Shown one piece after another: positions 1 through 8,548 of a stretch of DNA of 64,000 nt. Below the pieces are notes generated by a model. It was not told the DNA's origin and did not search any database. It was given only the letters and a program-made list of their open reading frames with translations. Position 1 is the first letter of the stretch. Each line of letters starts with the position of its first letter. This DNA is from Marinobacter nauticus (GTDB lineage: Bacteria; Pseudomonadota; Gammaproteobacteria; Enterobacterales; Shewanellaceae). The translations under genes and the position numbers were made by a program. The stretch is taken from the NCBI RefSeq assembly GCF_019801015.1, contig NZ_JAHVJZ010000005.1:310001-374000 (forward strand). The letters are read 5' to 3'.

Positions 1-332
1 CCCGGCACCCAGAACGCCAGCAGACCCACGGCGTAATCGTTCAGCGTGTCCGCTTCCGCCAGCCCCTTCTCAACCAGCAGAGCAGGCCGCTCGTTATCGG
101 CCGCCAGGAACAGATCATAGGGCGCGCCGTGGAGGATTTGGGTGTACAGGGCGCCGGTCGCCCCCGAGGAGATTTGAACCTGAATGCCGGTGTCGTTCGT
201 GAACCCTTTGGCTGCCTGCTCCAGGGTGGACTTAAAGTTCGCGGCCACCGCCACGGTGACCGTGGCCGCCTGCACCGGCATCACCAATCCGAGTAAACAC
301 AATACTGAACAACGTCTGAGCCATCGAATCAT
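1..332 (-). CDS. ModA-like periplasmic binding protein, N-terminal part (cut by window edge)
   Basis: Seen: an open frame starting at ATG 332 on the minus strand, preceded by a GAGGTGG ribosome-binding site, and running out of the window. It begins with a signal peptide (residues 1 to about 22, ending VQA) and continues with VAVAANF, GATGALYTQI and HGAPYDLFLAAD, motifs typical of the molybdate-binding protein ModA. The first 110 residues resemble the complete ModA-like protein at 14833-15585. Its start overlaps the stop of the upstream Crp/Fnr-family gene by 4 bases (ATGA), so the two are translationally coupled. Known family role: periplasmic capture of molybdate or tungstate for an ABC importer. 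Whether modB and modC follow lies outside the window. Confidence 0.85.
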   Translation of the reverse strand, partial: MIRWLRRCSVLCLLGLVMPVQAATVTVAVAANFKSTLEQAAKGFTNDTGIQVQISSGATGALYTQILHGAPYDLFLAADNERPALLVEKGLAEADTLNDYAVGLLAFWVP

Positions 333-1054
333 GCCACCTCCTTGGTGGGTTTGGCGCGGAACAGGTCATAGTGACGCCGCGCATCGGCCCCCAACCGGGC
401 TTTCAGGGCAGCGTAATCACACAACTCTAATGCGCCGTAATGATTGATAACGATACCTTGTTCGCAAAGCTCGGTAATCACCTTGCTGCAGTACTGTCGT
501 GTGCTGCCGGTCACGGAACACAGCTCTTCGATGGTGATTTTGATGGCGCACTCATTTCGTCGCAGCTTGGCAGAGAAGATCATCGCCAGCGTCATCAAAA
601 GGTGCTCTTTCTTACTTAATATGGACCTGAGAATTAGATGGTCTTCCGCCATCCTCGAATATCGGTGTTTCTTCTCCAGATAGAACTCGAGGAAGCCATT
701 ATTTTTCCGGCAGATATCATAAATAAGATCCTTGCCGACCCATTCAATAATTGTGCACTCCAACGCACGATAACCCACATTGTGATCAGCGCCACTTGTG
801 GTTCCACTGGAAAAGAGAAACTGATCAGAAAATAACAGCTCCGTGCTCGAGACATTGCCGTCATGAAAGCTGATCTGGCGCATCAGAGTGCCCTGGCGCA
901 CCAATGCCAGTCCCACGCACTCGGTCGCGGGACAGAGGGTTTCCCCCTTATCCAGCTTCAGAATCTGTGCTCGTTGTACCAGGGTGTCGACCACCCCAAC
1001 ATCCAGGCCCAGTGCGCGTAAGCGCACCGGCAGGGCCTGCTCCCCCCGGTTCAT
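329..1054 (-). CDS. Crp/Fnr-family transcriptional regulator
   Basis: A 241-residue protein with an N-terminal cyclic-nucleotide-like beta-barrel (about residues 20-140) and a C-terminal winged helix (TIEELCSVTGSTRQYCSKVI, about 175-195). I chose the second ATG of an ATGATG pair because a GGGGGAGG site sits 7 bases upstream; an in-frame start further out (1126) lacks such a site. It carries about nine cysteines, but not the N-terminal four-cysteine pattern of FNR, so it is not an obvious 4Fe-4S oxygen sensor. It is divergent from dmsE and coupled to a ModA-like gene, which suggests control of the neighbouring molybdoenzyme operon. The ligand is unknown. Confidence 0.8.
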   Translation of the reverse strand: MNRGEQALPVRLRALGLDVGVVDTLVQRAQILKLDKGETLCPATECVGLALVRQGTLMRQISFHDGNVSSTELLFSDQFLFSSGTTSGADHNVGYRALECTIIEWVGKDLIYDICRKNNGFLEFYLEKKHRYSRMAEDHLILRSILSKKEHLLMTLAMIFSAKLRRNECAIKITIEELCSVTGSTRQYCSKVITELCEQGIVINHYGALELCDYAALKARLGADARRHYDLFRAKPTKEVA

Positions 1055-1406
1055 CATGAGGCCTCCCCCTGTATCAGAGAGGCAGGGTATCGGCCCCACT
1101 ACTGTCATAAAGTGACTCAGGTTCAATTTGTCCTAACAGGCATTTCAGGTGCCACATTTTCTGATTTAGAAATTTTATTATCAGGATCACAGAACCGATT
1201 CACTGCCAGCCCAAATGCAAACAGGATGACATTCTGATTCCGCGTCCTTGAAGATAATTTCTTCCATCCCCGCCTCTGGGGAAAAATAATCTGGTTGAAG
1301 ACGGAATATCTGCGCCTCCCCCCGTTTTGTCAGGACGACAAATATAGGCAATGACCAACTGGAAATTTAAATAAGAACGGTTTTCATTTATTACGGTGGG
1401 CAACCG
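1055..1406. promoter_or_regulatory. Divergent regulatory region between the Crp/Fnr-family gene and dmsE
   Basis: This 352-base gap holds no convincing gene. It must contain the promoters for the regulator (minus) and dmsEFABG (plus). The clearest element is an inverted repeat, TTTGTC-AGGAC-GACAAA, described separately. A second TTTGTCC half-site lies near 1127-1133. I see no full CRP box (GTGA-N6-TCAC) and no FNR box (TTGAT-N4-ATCAA). Confidence 0.5.
1326..1342. promoter_or_regulatory. Inverted repeat TTTGTC-N5-GACAAA upstream of dmsE
   Basis: Perfect 6-base arms with a 5-base spacer, ending 64 bases before the dmsE start. Position and symmetry suit a dimeric regulator, possibly the adjacent Crp/Fnr-family protein. 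The function is inferred only from location. Confidence 0.4.
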
Positions 1407-2336
1407 ATGAAACGATTTTCCCGTCTTCTGAGCACCAGTCTGCTCGTCAGTGCCGTGGCCTTCAGCGCCCACGCCAGTGACGAGGTTCAGGCGCAGCTTA
1501 TCGACAAGTTCCAGCAGGGACAGTATTCCGGCAAAGGCGCAGACGGCTGTCTGATGTGCCACGGCCGGGATGAGCAGGTCCAGGCGCTGTTCGCCTCCCC
1601 TCACGGCAGCCTCGACACCAGCGCCAGCCCGATGGCGAAGTTGCAATGCGAAACCTGCCACGGCCCGCAGGGCAAACACCGTGGCAAAAATGAGCCAATG
1701 ATCAACTTCGGCAGTGACGCCAACGTCAGTGCCGAGCTGCAAAACTCCGTCTGCCTGAGCTGTCACGAAGACAGCGAGCGTCGTGACTGGCACGGCAGCC
1801 GCCACGACTTCGCCGAGGTGGCCTGTTCCGACTGCCACCAGATCCACACCGCCAGTGACCCGGTGCTCTCTCCCGAGGGAGAGATCGCCACCTGCACCAG
1901 CTGCCACAGCAGCGAAGCCGCAGACATGAACAAACGCTCTGCCCACCCGATGGCTGGCCTGCACAGCGGCAGTGACATGAGCTGCACCAGCTGCCACAGC
2001 GCCCATGGCAGTCTGACCGAGTCCGCCCTGAAGGAAGTCAGCCTGAACGACACCTGCTACAGCTGCCACGCCGAGAAACGCGGCCCGGTAGTGTGGGAAC
2101 ACGCCCCGGTCACCGATAACTGCGCCAGCTGTCACAGCGTTCACGGCAGCGTCAACGACGCCATGCTGACCCGTCGGGCACCTCAGCTCTGCCAGAGCTG
2201 CCACGCCAGCGACGGCCACGCCAGCCGTGTTTATGACGGCCAGAGCAACGCCTTTGTCTCCGGACAAAGCTGCCTCAACTGCCACAGCCAGGTGCACGGT
2301 TCCAACCACCCCGCTGGCAGCCTGCTTGAGAAATAA
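1407..2336 (+). CDS. dmsE: Periplasmic decaheme c-type cytochrome DmsE (MtrA family)
   Basis: A 309-residue protein with a signal peptide (1-23, ending SAHA) and exactly ten CxxCH heme-binding motifs spread from residue about 50 to 290. That number, the length and the neighbours match the MtrA/PioA/DmsE family. In Shewanella these carry electrons from the inner-membrane quinol dehydrogenase CymA across the periplasm into an outer-membrane barrel. The next gene is the barrel partner and the one after is a DMSO-reductase-type molybdoenzyme, so this is the DMSO-specific paralogue rather than the metal-reduction MtrA. No cymA-like gene lies in the window. Confidence 0.92.
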   Translation: MKRFSRLLSTSLLVSAVAFSAHASDEVQAQLIDKFQQGQYSGKGADGCLMCHGRDEQVQALFASPHGSLDTSASPMAKLQCETCHGPQGKHRGKNEPMINFGSDANVSAELQNSVCLSCHEDSERRDWHGSRHDFAEVACSDCHQIHTASDPVLSPEGEIATCTSCHSSEAADMNKRSAHPMAGLHSGSDMSCTSCHSAHGSLTESALKEVSLNDTCYSCHAEKRGPVVWEHAPVTDNCASCHSVHGSVNDAMLTRRAPQLCQSCHASDGHASRVYDGQSNAFVSGQSCLNCHSQVHGSNHPAGSLLEK

Positions 2337-2348
2337 GGACATCCCGTG

Positions 2349-4346
2349 ATGAAAGCGCAACTCTCTTTGACTGCCCTGGCCATCCTCTCGGTGATGGCCC
2401 CGGCTCAGGGCGCCAGTTTCGCCCTGTCTGACGCCAACACTCAGCAACTGGATAAATCCGGCTGGGCATGCAAACGCTGTGACGCACCACAGGCCAGCGG
2501 TACCGTGGGTCTCAGCGCTGGCGCGGTCAGCAGCAATGATGACCACGTCGCCAACCGTTTCGGTGCCAGGGACGGTGCCACTGCCGGCATCAATGCCGAC
2601 GCCACACTGAACGGCGACGCCGATGGCCGTCTCGACCTCAATGCCGACCAACTGGGCATGAGCAGCGGTTATGGCACCGCGCGCTACCGTGACAACCACC
2701 TCGACGCTCAGTTTGATTACGCCAAACTGCGTACCGTCGATGCCACGGTGCAAACCCAGTACGGCTTTGATGGCCGCAACCTGGTGGCACTGGACCAACC
2801 CATTAACGTCGATCTGGAGCAACGCCGTGAGCGCACTGGATTGGGTCTGGCTTACCAGGATAGGTTCGCCGATCTTAACTGGCGCACCTACGCCCGTTAC
2901 GACCACGAGTCCAAAACCGGCTTCAAATCCAGCAGCACCAGCTTTATCAAGAGCCCGGTCAACATCACCTCACCGGTGGACACCACCACTCAGAGCTTCA
3001 ACGCCGGCGCTGAGCTGGGTGGCCAGAACTGGCAGACCGCAGTGAGCTACCAGGGCTCCCTGTTTGAGAACGCCTACGACGGCCTCTACAACGGTGAGCG
3101 TGGCGCGGTACAGGCGCTGGCCCCCAATAACGAAGCGCATCTGCTGGCCCTGTCCGGCCAGTACCGCATGGGCAAAACCCGCCTGACCGGTCGTCTGACT
3201 CAGGGCTGGCTGTACCAGAACGACACCGATTTTGTGGATCCGCTGGGCGCGCCCAACGGCATCACCCACGCCAATGGTGAAGTGCGTACTCAAGGTGCCA
3301 ACCTGCGTCTGACCAGCGCTCTCGGCGGCGTGCGCCTGGCGGCCAAGTACGACTACTCCGACCGCGACAACCGCACCCCGGTTCTTGCCTACGAGCAGGA
3401 CGTCGCCATTGATGCCCTCAGCGGCACCGCCCGCATGAACACCCCGCTGGACACCACCCGTCACCGTTACGGCCTGGACGCCAGCACCCGCCTGTCCCAG
3501 CGGATGGCGCTGGAAGCGGGCTACCAGGGGGAGCGCACCGAGCGCAGCCACAGCGTGCGGGAAACCACCGAGGACAACACCGTCTGGGCCCGCACCCGGG
3601 TCAGCGCGACGGACAACCTGGACCTGTCCCTGAAGGCCAGCTACGGCCAGCGAGACGGCTCCCGCTACCAGGCCAGTGAAGCCACCTCCAGCGAAGACAA
3701 CACCCTGCTGCGTAAGTACTACCTGGCTGACCGGGACCGCACAGAGCTGACCTTCGACGTCAGCTACAGCCCGCTGACCGATCTGACTCTGGACGCCACG
3801 GTGCGATACGCCAGGGACGACTACAGCGAGTCCGAAATCGGCCTGCTGGATTCCGACGACCTGGGCTACGACCTGGCCGCCAGCTACCGCATCAGCAAGG
3901 CGCTGAACCTGCACGCCTTTGCCGGTCAGCAATGGATTGAGTCCAACCAGGCGGGCAGCCAGAGCTTCTCCAGCCCGGATTGGACCTACCGCATTGAGGA
4001 CCGCTTCGACTACGCCGGTATTGGTGCCCGCTACGGTGGCCTGATGCAGGAGCGCCTGACTCTGGGCGCGGATTACCAGTACACCGAATCCAGCTCCGAC
4101 ACCCAGGTGTCCGGGGGCCAGCCTTACGGTGACTACTTCCAGTGGGCCCACAGTGTGCGCGCCTACGCCGATTACGTCCTCTCTGAGCGCACTAACGTGC
4201 GGTTGGATTACCGCTACGAGCGCTACTACGACACGGATTACGCCGATGTCGCCAGCGACAGCATTCCCGGGCTCATCACCCTGGGCGATATGGGCCACAA
4301 CTACAACGCCCACCTGCTGATGCTGACCCTGACCTATTCGCTTTAA
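2349..4346 (+). CDS. dmsF: Outer-membrane beta-barrel DmsF (MtrB/PioB family)
   Basis: A 665-residue protein with a signal peptide ending around QGAS, then WACKRC, the CxxC near the N-terminus typical of gammaproteobacterial MtrB proteins. The rest is rich in alternating aromatic and polar strands and ends LTLTYSL, a barrel-like C-terminus. In the family this protein sheathes the decaheme cytochrome and lets electrons cross the outer membrane. I use ATG 2349 (AAGGA 8 bases upstream) rather than the adjacent GTG 2346. It starts 12 bases after dmsE and is followed by dmsA after 15 bases, so all three are one operon. Confidence 0.9.
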   Translation: MKAQLSLTALAILSVMAPAQGASFALSDANTQQLDKSGWACKRCDAPQASGTVGLSAGAVSSNDDHVANRFGARDGATAGINADATLNGDADGRLDLNADQLGMSSGYGTARYRDNHLDAQFDYAKLRTVDATVQTQYGFDGRNLVALDQPINVDLEQRRERTGLGLAYQDRFADLNWRTYARYDHESKTGFKSSSTSFIKSPVNITSPVDTTTQSFNAGAELGGQNWQTAVSYQGSLFENAYDGLYNGERGAVQALAPNNEAHLLALSGQYRMGKTRLTGRLTQGWLYQNDTDFVDPLGAPNGITHANGEVRTQGANLRLTSALGGVRLAAKYDYSDRDNRTPVLAYEQDVAIDALSGTARMNTPLDTTRHRYGLDASTRLSQRMALEAGYQGERTERSHSVRETTEDNTVWARTRVSATDNLDLSLKASYGQRDGSRYQASEATSSEDNTLLRKYYLADRDRTELTFDVSYSPLTDLTLDATVRYARDDYSESEIGLLDSDDLGYDLAASYRISKALNLHAFAGQQWIESNQAGSQSFSSPDWTYRIEDRFDYAGIGARYGGLMQERLTLGADYQYTESSSDTQVSGGQPYGDYFQWAHSVRAYADYVLSERTNVRLDYRYERYYDTDYADVASDSIPGLITLGDMGHNYNAHLLMLTLTYSL

Positions 4347-4361
4347 CCATTGAGGTGACCT

Positions 4362-6815
4362 ATGCAACGTCGTGAGTTTCTGAAACTGAGTGCCACCGCC
4401 GGGGCGGTGTCCTGCCTGGCCGCCTGTGGTGGCAAGAAAACCGAAAACGTCATCCCGGAAGTGCCGACTGAAGACAACATCAACTTCTCCGCCTGCCTGG
4501 TAAACTGCGGCTCCAACTGCCCGCTCAAAGTGTTCAGCCAGGATGGTCGAATCGTCCGCGTTGAAACCGACCACTCCGGCACCGACCAGTACGGTGACCA
4601 CCAGGTGCGCGCCTGTCTGCGTGGCCGCTCCATCAAGCAGCGCACCTACGCCGCTGATCGCCTGAAAGCGCCGATGAAGCGTAAAGCGGGCACCAAGCGT
4701 GGCGCCGGCATGTACGAAGAGATCAGCTGGGAACAGGCGTTCGCAGAGATTGGTCAGAAGGTGATGGAGCTGCAGGCCAACCACGGCCCGCGCTCCATCT
4801 ACCACCACTACGGTTCCGGCGCTTACTACGGCTTCGCCAGCAGCTCCTGCATCCAGCGTGCCCTGCGTCTGTCCGGTGGCCACCTGAACTACTACGGCAA
4901 CTACTCCTGGGCCCAGCTCAACGTGGCCAGCCCGGCCACCTTCGGCACCGGCGGCACCAGCGGTACCCGACTGTCCGAGATCCGTCATTCCGACCTGGTT
5001 GTGGGCTTCGGCTTCAACCCGTTCGAGATACGCATGTCCGGCTCCGGCGAGCAGATCGACTTCCTCAACGCCATCGAAGCCCGTCGTCAGACCGGCAATC
5101 TGGAAGTGATCATCGTTGACCCGCGCTACACCGACACCACCCTGGGCAAAGAAGACCAGTGGCTGCCGATCCGCCCGGGTACCGATGGGGCGCTGGCTGA
5201 AGCGATCGCCTACCAGATGATCAGCACCGGCTGGGTAGACCAGAACTCCAAAGCCTTCCTCGACCAGCACGCCATCGGTTACGACAAGGACTCTCTGGAG
5301 CGCGCCAAAGCGGCCAACCCCGACTACGCGGACGTGATCAATTCCGACGAGAACTACCACGACTACATCATGGGTGTGGGCATCTACTCACTGGCCCGTT
5401 CCCCGGAATGGGCGGCGGCCAAGTGCGGTGTGCCCTCTCACCAGATCGTGGCTCTGGCGGACAAGATCATGAGCGCCCAGACCCCCTACATCACCATCGG
5501 CGCCGGTTGTAACCGCCACGCCTGCGGTGAGCAGACCATGCGCGCCCTGTACATGTTGCCGATCCTGACCGGCAAGCTGGGCGAAAGCGGCGTAAACAAC
5601 GGCGAGCTGCCGCGCAACTTCGGCCTGGGCCGCTCCGGCATGAGCGCCGGCAGCAACCCGGAATCCGCTTCCATCTGTTTCCACACCTGGGCCGAAGCCA
5701 TTGAGCGTGGTGAAGAGATGGACGGCACCTCCGACGGCGTTAAAGGCCTGGGCGACGGCGAAAAGCTGGGCGTAAACATCAAAGCGGTGTTCTCCTCCTC
5801 CGGCAACGCGCTGATCAACCAGCACTCCGAGATCAACCACACCCGTCAGATCCTGGAAGACGAATCCAAGTGTGAACTGATTGTCGTCGCCGACTGCTGG
5901 ATGACCGCCTCCGCCCGCTTTGCCGACTACATCCTGCCCGACACCACCTGGGTGGAGTCCAACGATCTGGCCAACGACAGCTACGCGTCCGGTGAAACCG
6001 GTTACCTGACCTTTATGTCCAGCAGCCTGGAGCCGCTCTACAACTGTCGCAACCTGTACCAGATCGGTCTGGGTCTGGCCAAAGTGTTTGGCAAGGAAGC
6101 GGAATACACCGAAGGCCGCAGCGAACAGGAGTGGCTGGAGCACCTCTACGCCGGCACCCGCAGCAGCAACCCGGAGCTGAACCTGCCGGCCACCTATGCC
6201 GAAGCCCAGAAAGTGGGGTTCTACCGCCGCCACAGCCCGGAAACCCACGTGGCACTGAAAGACTTCGTCAAAGGCGGTAAGGCCTTGTCCACCCCGTCCG
6301 GCAAAATCGAAATCTACTCCCTCGACTGGGCCAGAAAGCGCGCTGAGTGGATCCCGGCGTCGGACAAAGATTACGACCAGATCACCCCGCTGCCGCAGTA
6401 CACCGAAGCCTGGCAGGGTTTCGAAGACGAAGAGACCCGTGACGAGTACCCGCTTCAGATCGTCGGTTACCACACCAAGGGCCGCACCCACTCCAGCTAC
6501 CACAACGTGGAGTGGCTGCGCGAAGCGGTGGAAGACGCCGCCTGGTTTAACCCGGCTGATGCCGCCAAGTATGGCGTCAGCAAAGGCCAGATGATCACTC
6601 TGACCAGCCCGCAGGGCGCCATCCGTGTCCGCGCCAAGATCACCCCGCGCGTGATGATTGGCGTTATCGCCATGGCACAGGGCGCCTGGTATCAGGGCAA
6701 CCGCGCCGGTGAAGTGGACCAGGGCGGCTGCATCAACGCGCTGACCAAGTACCACCCGACGCCGGTATCCAAGGGCAACCCGCAGCACACCATCCGGGTA
6801 AAAGTGACCGCTTAA
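4362..6815 (+). CDS. dmsA: Extracellular DMSO reductase catalytic subunit DmsA (Mo-bisPGD, Tat lipoprotein)
   Basis: An 817-residue molybdopterin oxidoreductase. The leader combines a twin-arginine motif (QRREFLK, residues 2-8) with a lipobox (LAAC, lipid Cys22), as in the surface-exposed Shewanella enzyme. Cys45, 49, 53 and 85 form the N-terminal 4Fe-4S site. In NYYGNYSWAQ, Ser182 sits where DmsA-type enzymes ligate molybdenum with serine. The sequence follows E. coli DmsA closely around HQVRACLRGRS. Together with dmsEF it predicts DMSO (or other S-/N-oxide) reduction on the outer face of the outer membrane. Confidence 0.92.
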   Translation: MQRREFLKLSATAGAVSCLAACGGKKTENVIPEVPTEDNINFSACLVNCGSNCPLKVFSQDGRIVRVETDHSGTDQYGDHQVRACLRGRSIKQRTYAADRLKAPMKRKAGTKRGAGMYEEISWEQAFAEIGQKVMELQANHGPRSIYHHYGSGAYYGFASSSCIQRALRLSGGHLNYYGNYSWAQLNVASPATFGTGGTSGTRLSEIRHSDLVVGFGFNPFEIRMSGSGEQIDFLNAIEARRQTGNLEVIIVDPRYTDTTLGKEDQWLPIRPGTDGALAEAIAYQMISTGWVDQNSKAFLDQHAIGYDKDSLERAKAANPDYADVINSDENYHDYIMGVGIYSLARSPEWAAAKCGVPSHQIVALADKIMSAQTPYITIGAGCNRHACGEQTMRALYMLPILTGKLGESGVNNGELPRNFGLGRSGMSAGSNPESASICFHTWAEAIERGEEMDGTSDGVKGLGDGEKLGVNIKAVFSSSGNALINQHSEINHTRQILEDESKCELIVVADCWMTASARFADYILPDTTWVESNDLANDSYASGETGYLTFMSSSLEPLYNCRNLYQIGLGLAKVFGKEAEYTEGRSEQEWLEHLYAGTRSSNPELNLPATYAEAQKVGFYRRHSPETHVALKDFVKGGKALSTPSGKIEIYSLDWARKRAEWIPASDKDYDQITPLPQYTEAWQGFEDEETRDEYPLQIVGYHTKGRTHSSYHNVEWLREAVEDAAWFNPADAAKYGVSKGQMITLTSPQGAIRVRAKITPRVMIGVIAMAQGAWYQGNRAGEVDQGGCINALTKYHPTPVSKGNPQHTIRVKVTA

Positions 6816-6834
6816 GATTTTGGAGAGATTGACC

Positions 6835-7452
6835 ATGAACGAACCCAAGCAGTACGGCTTTTACGTCGATACCACCAAATGCACCGGCTGTAAGACCTGT
6901 CACGTGTCCTGCAAAGACCGCAAGGATCTGCCCAAGGATGTGAAATGGCGTCGCGTTTACGAGTACGGCGGCGGCAGCTGGCAGGAGAACGGCGATGGCA
7001 CCGTCGAGCAAAGCGTCTACAGCTACTACGTGTCCATCGGCTGTAACCACTGCAGCAACCCGGTGTGTGTTAAGGCTTGCCCCACCGGTGCCATGCACAA
7101 GCGTCGCAGCGACGGTCTGGTGCACGTGGATCAGGGCATCTGTGTTGGCTGTGAAGCCTGCGCCCGCGCCTGTCCTTACGATGCGCCTCAGATCGACAAA
7201 GATCGCGGTGTGATGACCAAGTGCGACGGCTGCTACGAGCGCATTGCCCAGGATCGCAAGCCGATCTGCGTCGAATCCTGCCCGTTGCGGGCCCTGGACT
7301 TCGGCCCCATCGACGAGCTGCGTGCCAAGTACGGCAGCAACGCGGACATCAGCCCGCTGCCCTCCTCCAGCATCACCGCGCCCAACCTGTGCATTAAGCA
7401 AAACCGCAATGCCCAGGCCGGTGGCGAAGTGCTGAACTGGTTCGAAGTGTAA
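6835..7452 (+). CDS. dmsB: DMSO reductase iron-sulfur subunit DmsB
   Basis: A 205-residue ferredoxin-type protein with four cysteine clusters (CTGCKTC near residue 16, CNHCSNPVC near 67, CVGCEACARAC near 103, CDGCYERIAQD...C near 130), the usual four 4Fe-4S arrangement of DmsB/NrfC-type subunits. It has no signal peptide, consistent with piggyback Tat export with DmsA. ATG 6835 follows GGAGAG; a TTG 15 bases upstream is less likely. No DmsC membrane anchor follows, as expected if electrons come from DmsE/DmsF instead. Confidence 0.92.
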   Translation: MNEPKQYGFYVDTTKCTGCKTCHVSCKDRKDLPKDVKWRRVYEYGGGSWQENGDGTVEQSVYSYYVSIGCNHCSNPVCVKACPTGAMHKRRSDGLVHVDQGICVGCEACARACPYDAPQIDKDRGVMTKCDGCYERIAQDRKPICVESCPLRALDFGPIDELRAKYGSNADISPLPSSSITAPNLCIKQNRNAQAGGEVLNWFEV

Positions 7453-7458
7453 AACCCG

Positions 7459-7486
7459 GTTGGGGTCGGCGTCCGCCGGCCCCAAC
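7459..7486 (+). terminator. Hairpin between dmsB and dmsG
   Basis: GTTGGGG pairs with CCCCAAC around a GC-rich inner stem. There is no T-run after it, so it may stabilise the dmsEFAB message or attenuate dmsG rather than end transcription. Confidence 0.45.
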
Positions 7487-7522
7487 TGAGCTACTCTGAC
7501 TCCATCCATCCTGGAGGCGCTG

Positions 7523-8131
7523 ATGACTGAACAGTTTCCTTACGCGGCCGTTGCCTGCGGCGTGCTGCACAACGTGTTTTACCGTAAACCCAGCGAGGCG
7601 TTCCTGACGGAACTGAACGCCGCCGAACTGACAGCCCAATGGCCCCGGTTCGGCACCGACCCTGCGCCGGCACTGGCGATGATCCAGTCCAGTCTCGGCA
7701 ACGACGAGCCAGACGCCATCGAGCGGGATTATTACCAGCTGTTTATCGGCCCCGGCCCGATGGCGGCCTATCCCTGGGGTTCGGTTTACACCGACAAGGA
7801 AAATCTGGTCTGTGGTGAAACCACCCACGCCTTTATCCAGTTCTGCCGCGAACAGGGCATCGCCTTTGAACTGCCTCATAACGAGCCGGAAGACCATATT
7901 GGCCTGGTGCTGGCGGTGCTGGGTCAGCTGTTTGAGGCGCAGGATGAGGCGGCGATCAAAGCGTTGCTGGCCCATCATCTGCTGCCCTGGAGCCATCGGG
8001 TTACCGAACAGATGGCGGAGCACGCCCAAACCGGTTTCTACCGGGGTTTTGGCGAACTCACTGCCATCCTGCTGAAAGACTGGCAACAGGCGCTGGACGT
8101 GACACCGGACAAACGCGTTCTGCACAAATAA
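7523..8131 (+). CDS. dmsG: TorD/DmsD-family molybdoenzyme maturation chaperone (DmsG-like)
   Basis: A 202-residue, signal-less, mainly helical protein matching the TorD/DmsD family in length and in the hallmarks ERDYYQLFIGPG, YPWGSVY and the conserved PHNEPEDHIG segment. Family members hold the Mo subunit's twin-arginine leader until the cofactor is in place, so the client is probably DmsA. It has a good Shine-Dalgarno site (CTGGAGGCGCTG). In Shewanella the operon continues with dmsH; here a strong terminator follows directly, so dmsH is absent from the operon. Confidence 0.85.
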   Translation: MTEQFPYAAVACGVLHNVFYRKPSEAFLTELNAAELTAQWPRFGTDPAPALAMIQSSLGNDEPDAIERDYYQLFIGPGPMAAYPWGSVYTDKENLVCGETTHAFIQFCREQGIAFELPHNEPEDHIGLVLAVLGQLFEAQDEAAIKALLAHHLLPWSHRVTEQMAEHAQTGFYRGFGELTAILLKDWQQALDVTPDKRVLHK

Positions 8132-8159
8132 AAAAACCGCCCCGAGGGGCGGTTTTTTC
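8131..8159. terminator. Bidirectional terminator between dmsG and napB1
   Basis: ACCGCCCC-GA-GGGGCGGT with A-run before and T-run after, placed between two convergent operons and overlapping the end of the dmsG stop codon. Confidence 0.9.
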
Positions 8160-8172
8160 TTGCCTGATTCGC

Positions 8173-8538
8173 TCAGAAATTCTGAGCCTGGGGCACGTGG
8201 CAGGCGCGGCACTGGTAGTACTGCCCGTCCACTTTGCCCGCTTCGAAGTGGTTCGCCGCCATCTTGTGTTTGCCACCACGGTGGCAGTTGATGCAGCTGT
8301 TCTTCTTCAGGGTGATGGGGTAATCCGCCTTGTGGGGGATCACCGGCGGCTGAGCCAGCACAGAGCGCTCAACCGAGCTCCCTTTGGCCGGATACACCGG
8401 CACCGGTGCCACCGGCGAGGTGGCCGCAACCGGCACCTCACCACGCATGGAGTTGGGCGCCGGCTGAGCCGGCTCGCCGCCCGACTGGCAACCGGCCAGC
8501 GCCAGCACCAGGGTGATCAGAGACAGAGTCTTTTTCAT
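8173..8538 (-). CDS. napB: NapB1, diheme cytochrome c with a lipoprotein signal
   Basis: A 121-residue protein with two CxxCH sites (CINCH, CRACH) and the NapB-type segment PPVIPHKADYPITL before the first heme; the C-terminus ACHVPQAQNF is also NapB-like. In NapAB this subunit passes electrons to NapA in the periplasm. Odd: the leader MKKTLSLITLVLALAGC has a lipobox (LAGC) and no normal signal-peptidase I site, so it is probably a lipid-anchored NapB; residue +2 is Gln, which would favour outer-membrane sorting under the E. coli rule. It is last in cassette 1, 10 bases after napA1. Confidence 0.88.
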   Translation of the reverse strand: MKKTLSLITLVLALAGCQSGGEPAQPAPNSMRGEVPVAATSPVAPVPVYPAKGSSVERSVLAQPPVIPHKADYPITLKKNSCINCHRGGKHKMAANHFEAGKVDGQYYQCRACHVPQAQNF

Positions 8539-8548
8539 GGGGCGCTCC

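Noticed and set aside
329-1126. FNR-type oxygen sensor
   Set aside because: The four-cysteine N-terminal cluster motif is missing; only CPATEC is near the start, so only the broader Crp/Fnr family is claimed.
2970-5360. 796-codon open frame on the minus strand opposite dmsF/dmsA
   Set aside because: It crosses two well-supported genes, has no recognisable domain, and its composition is typical of a complementary-strand frame.
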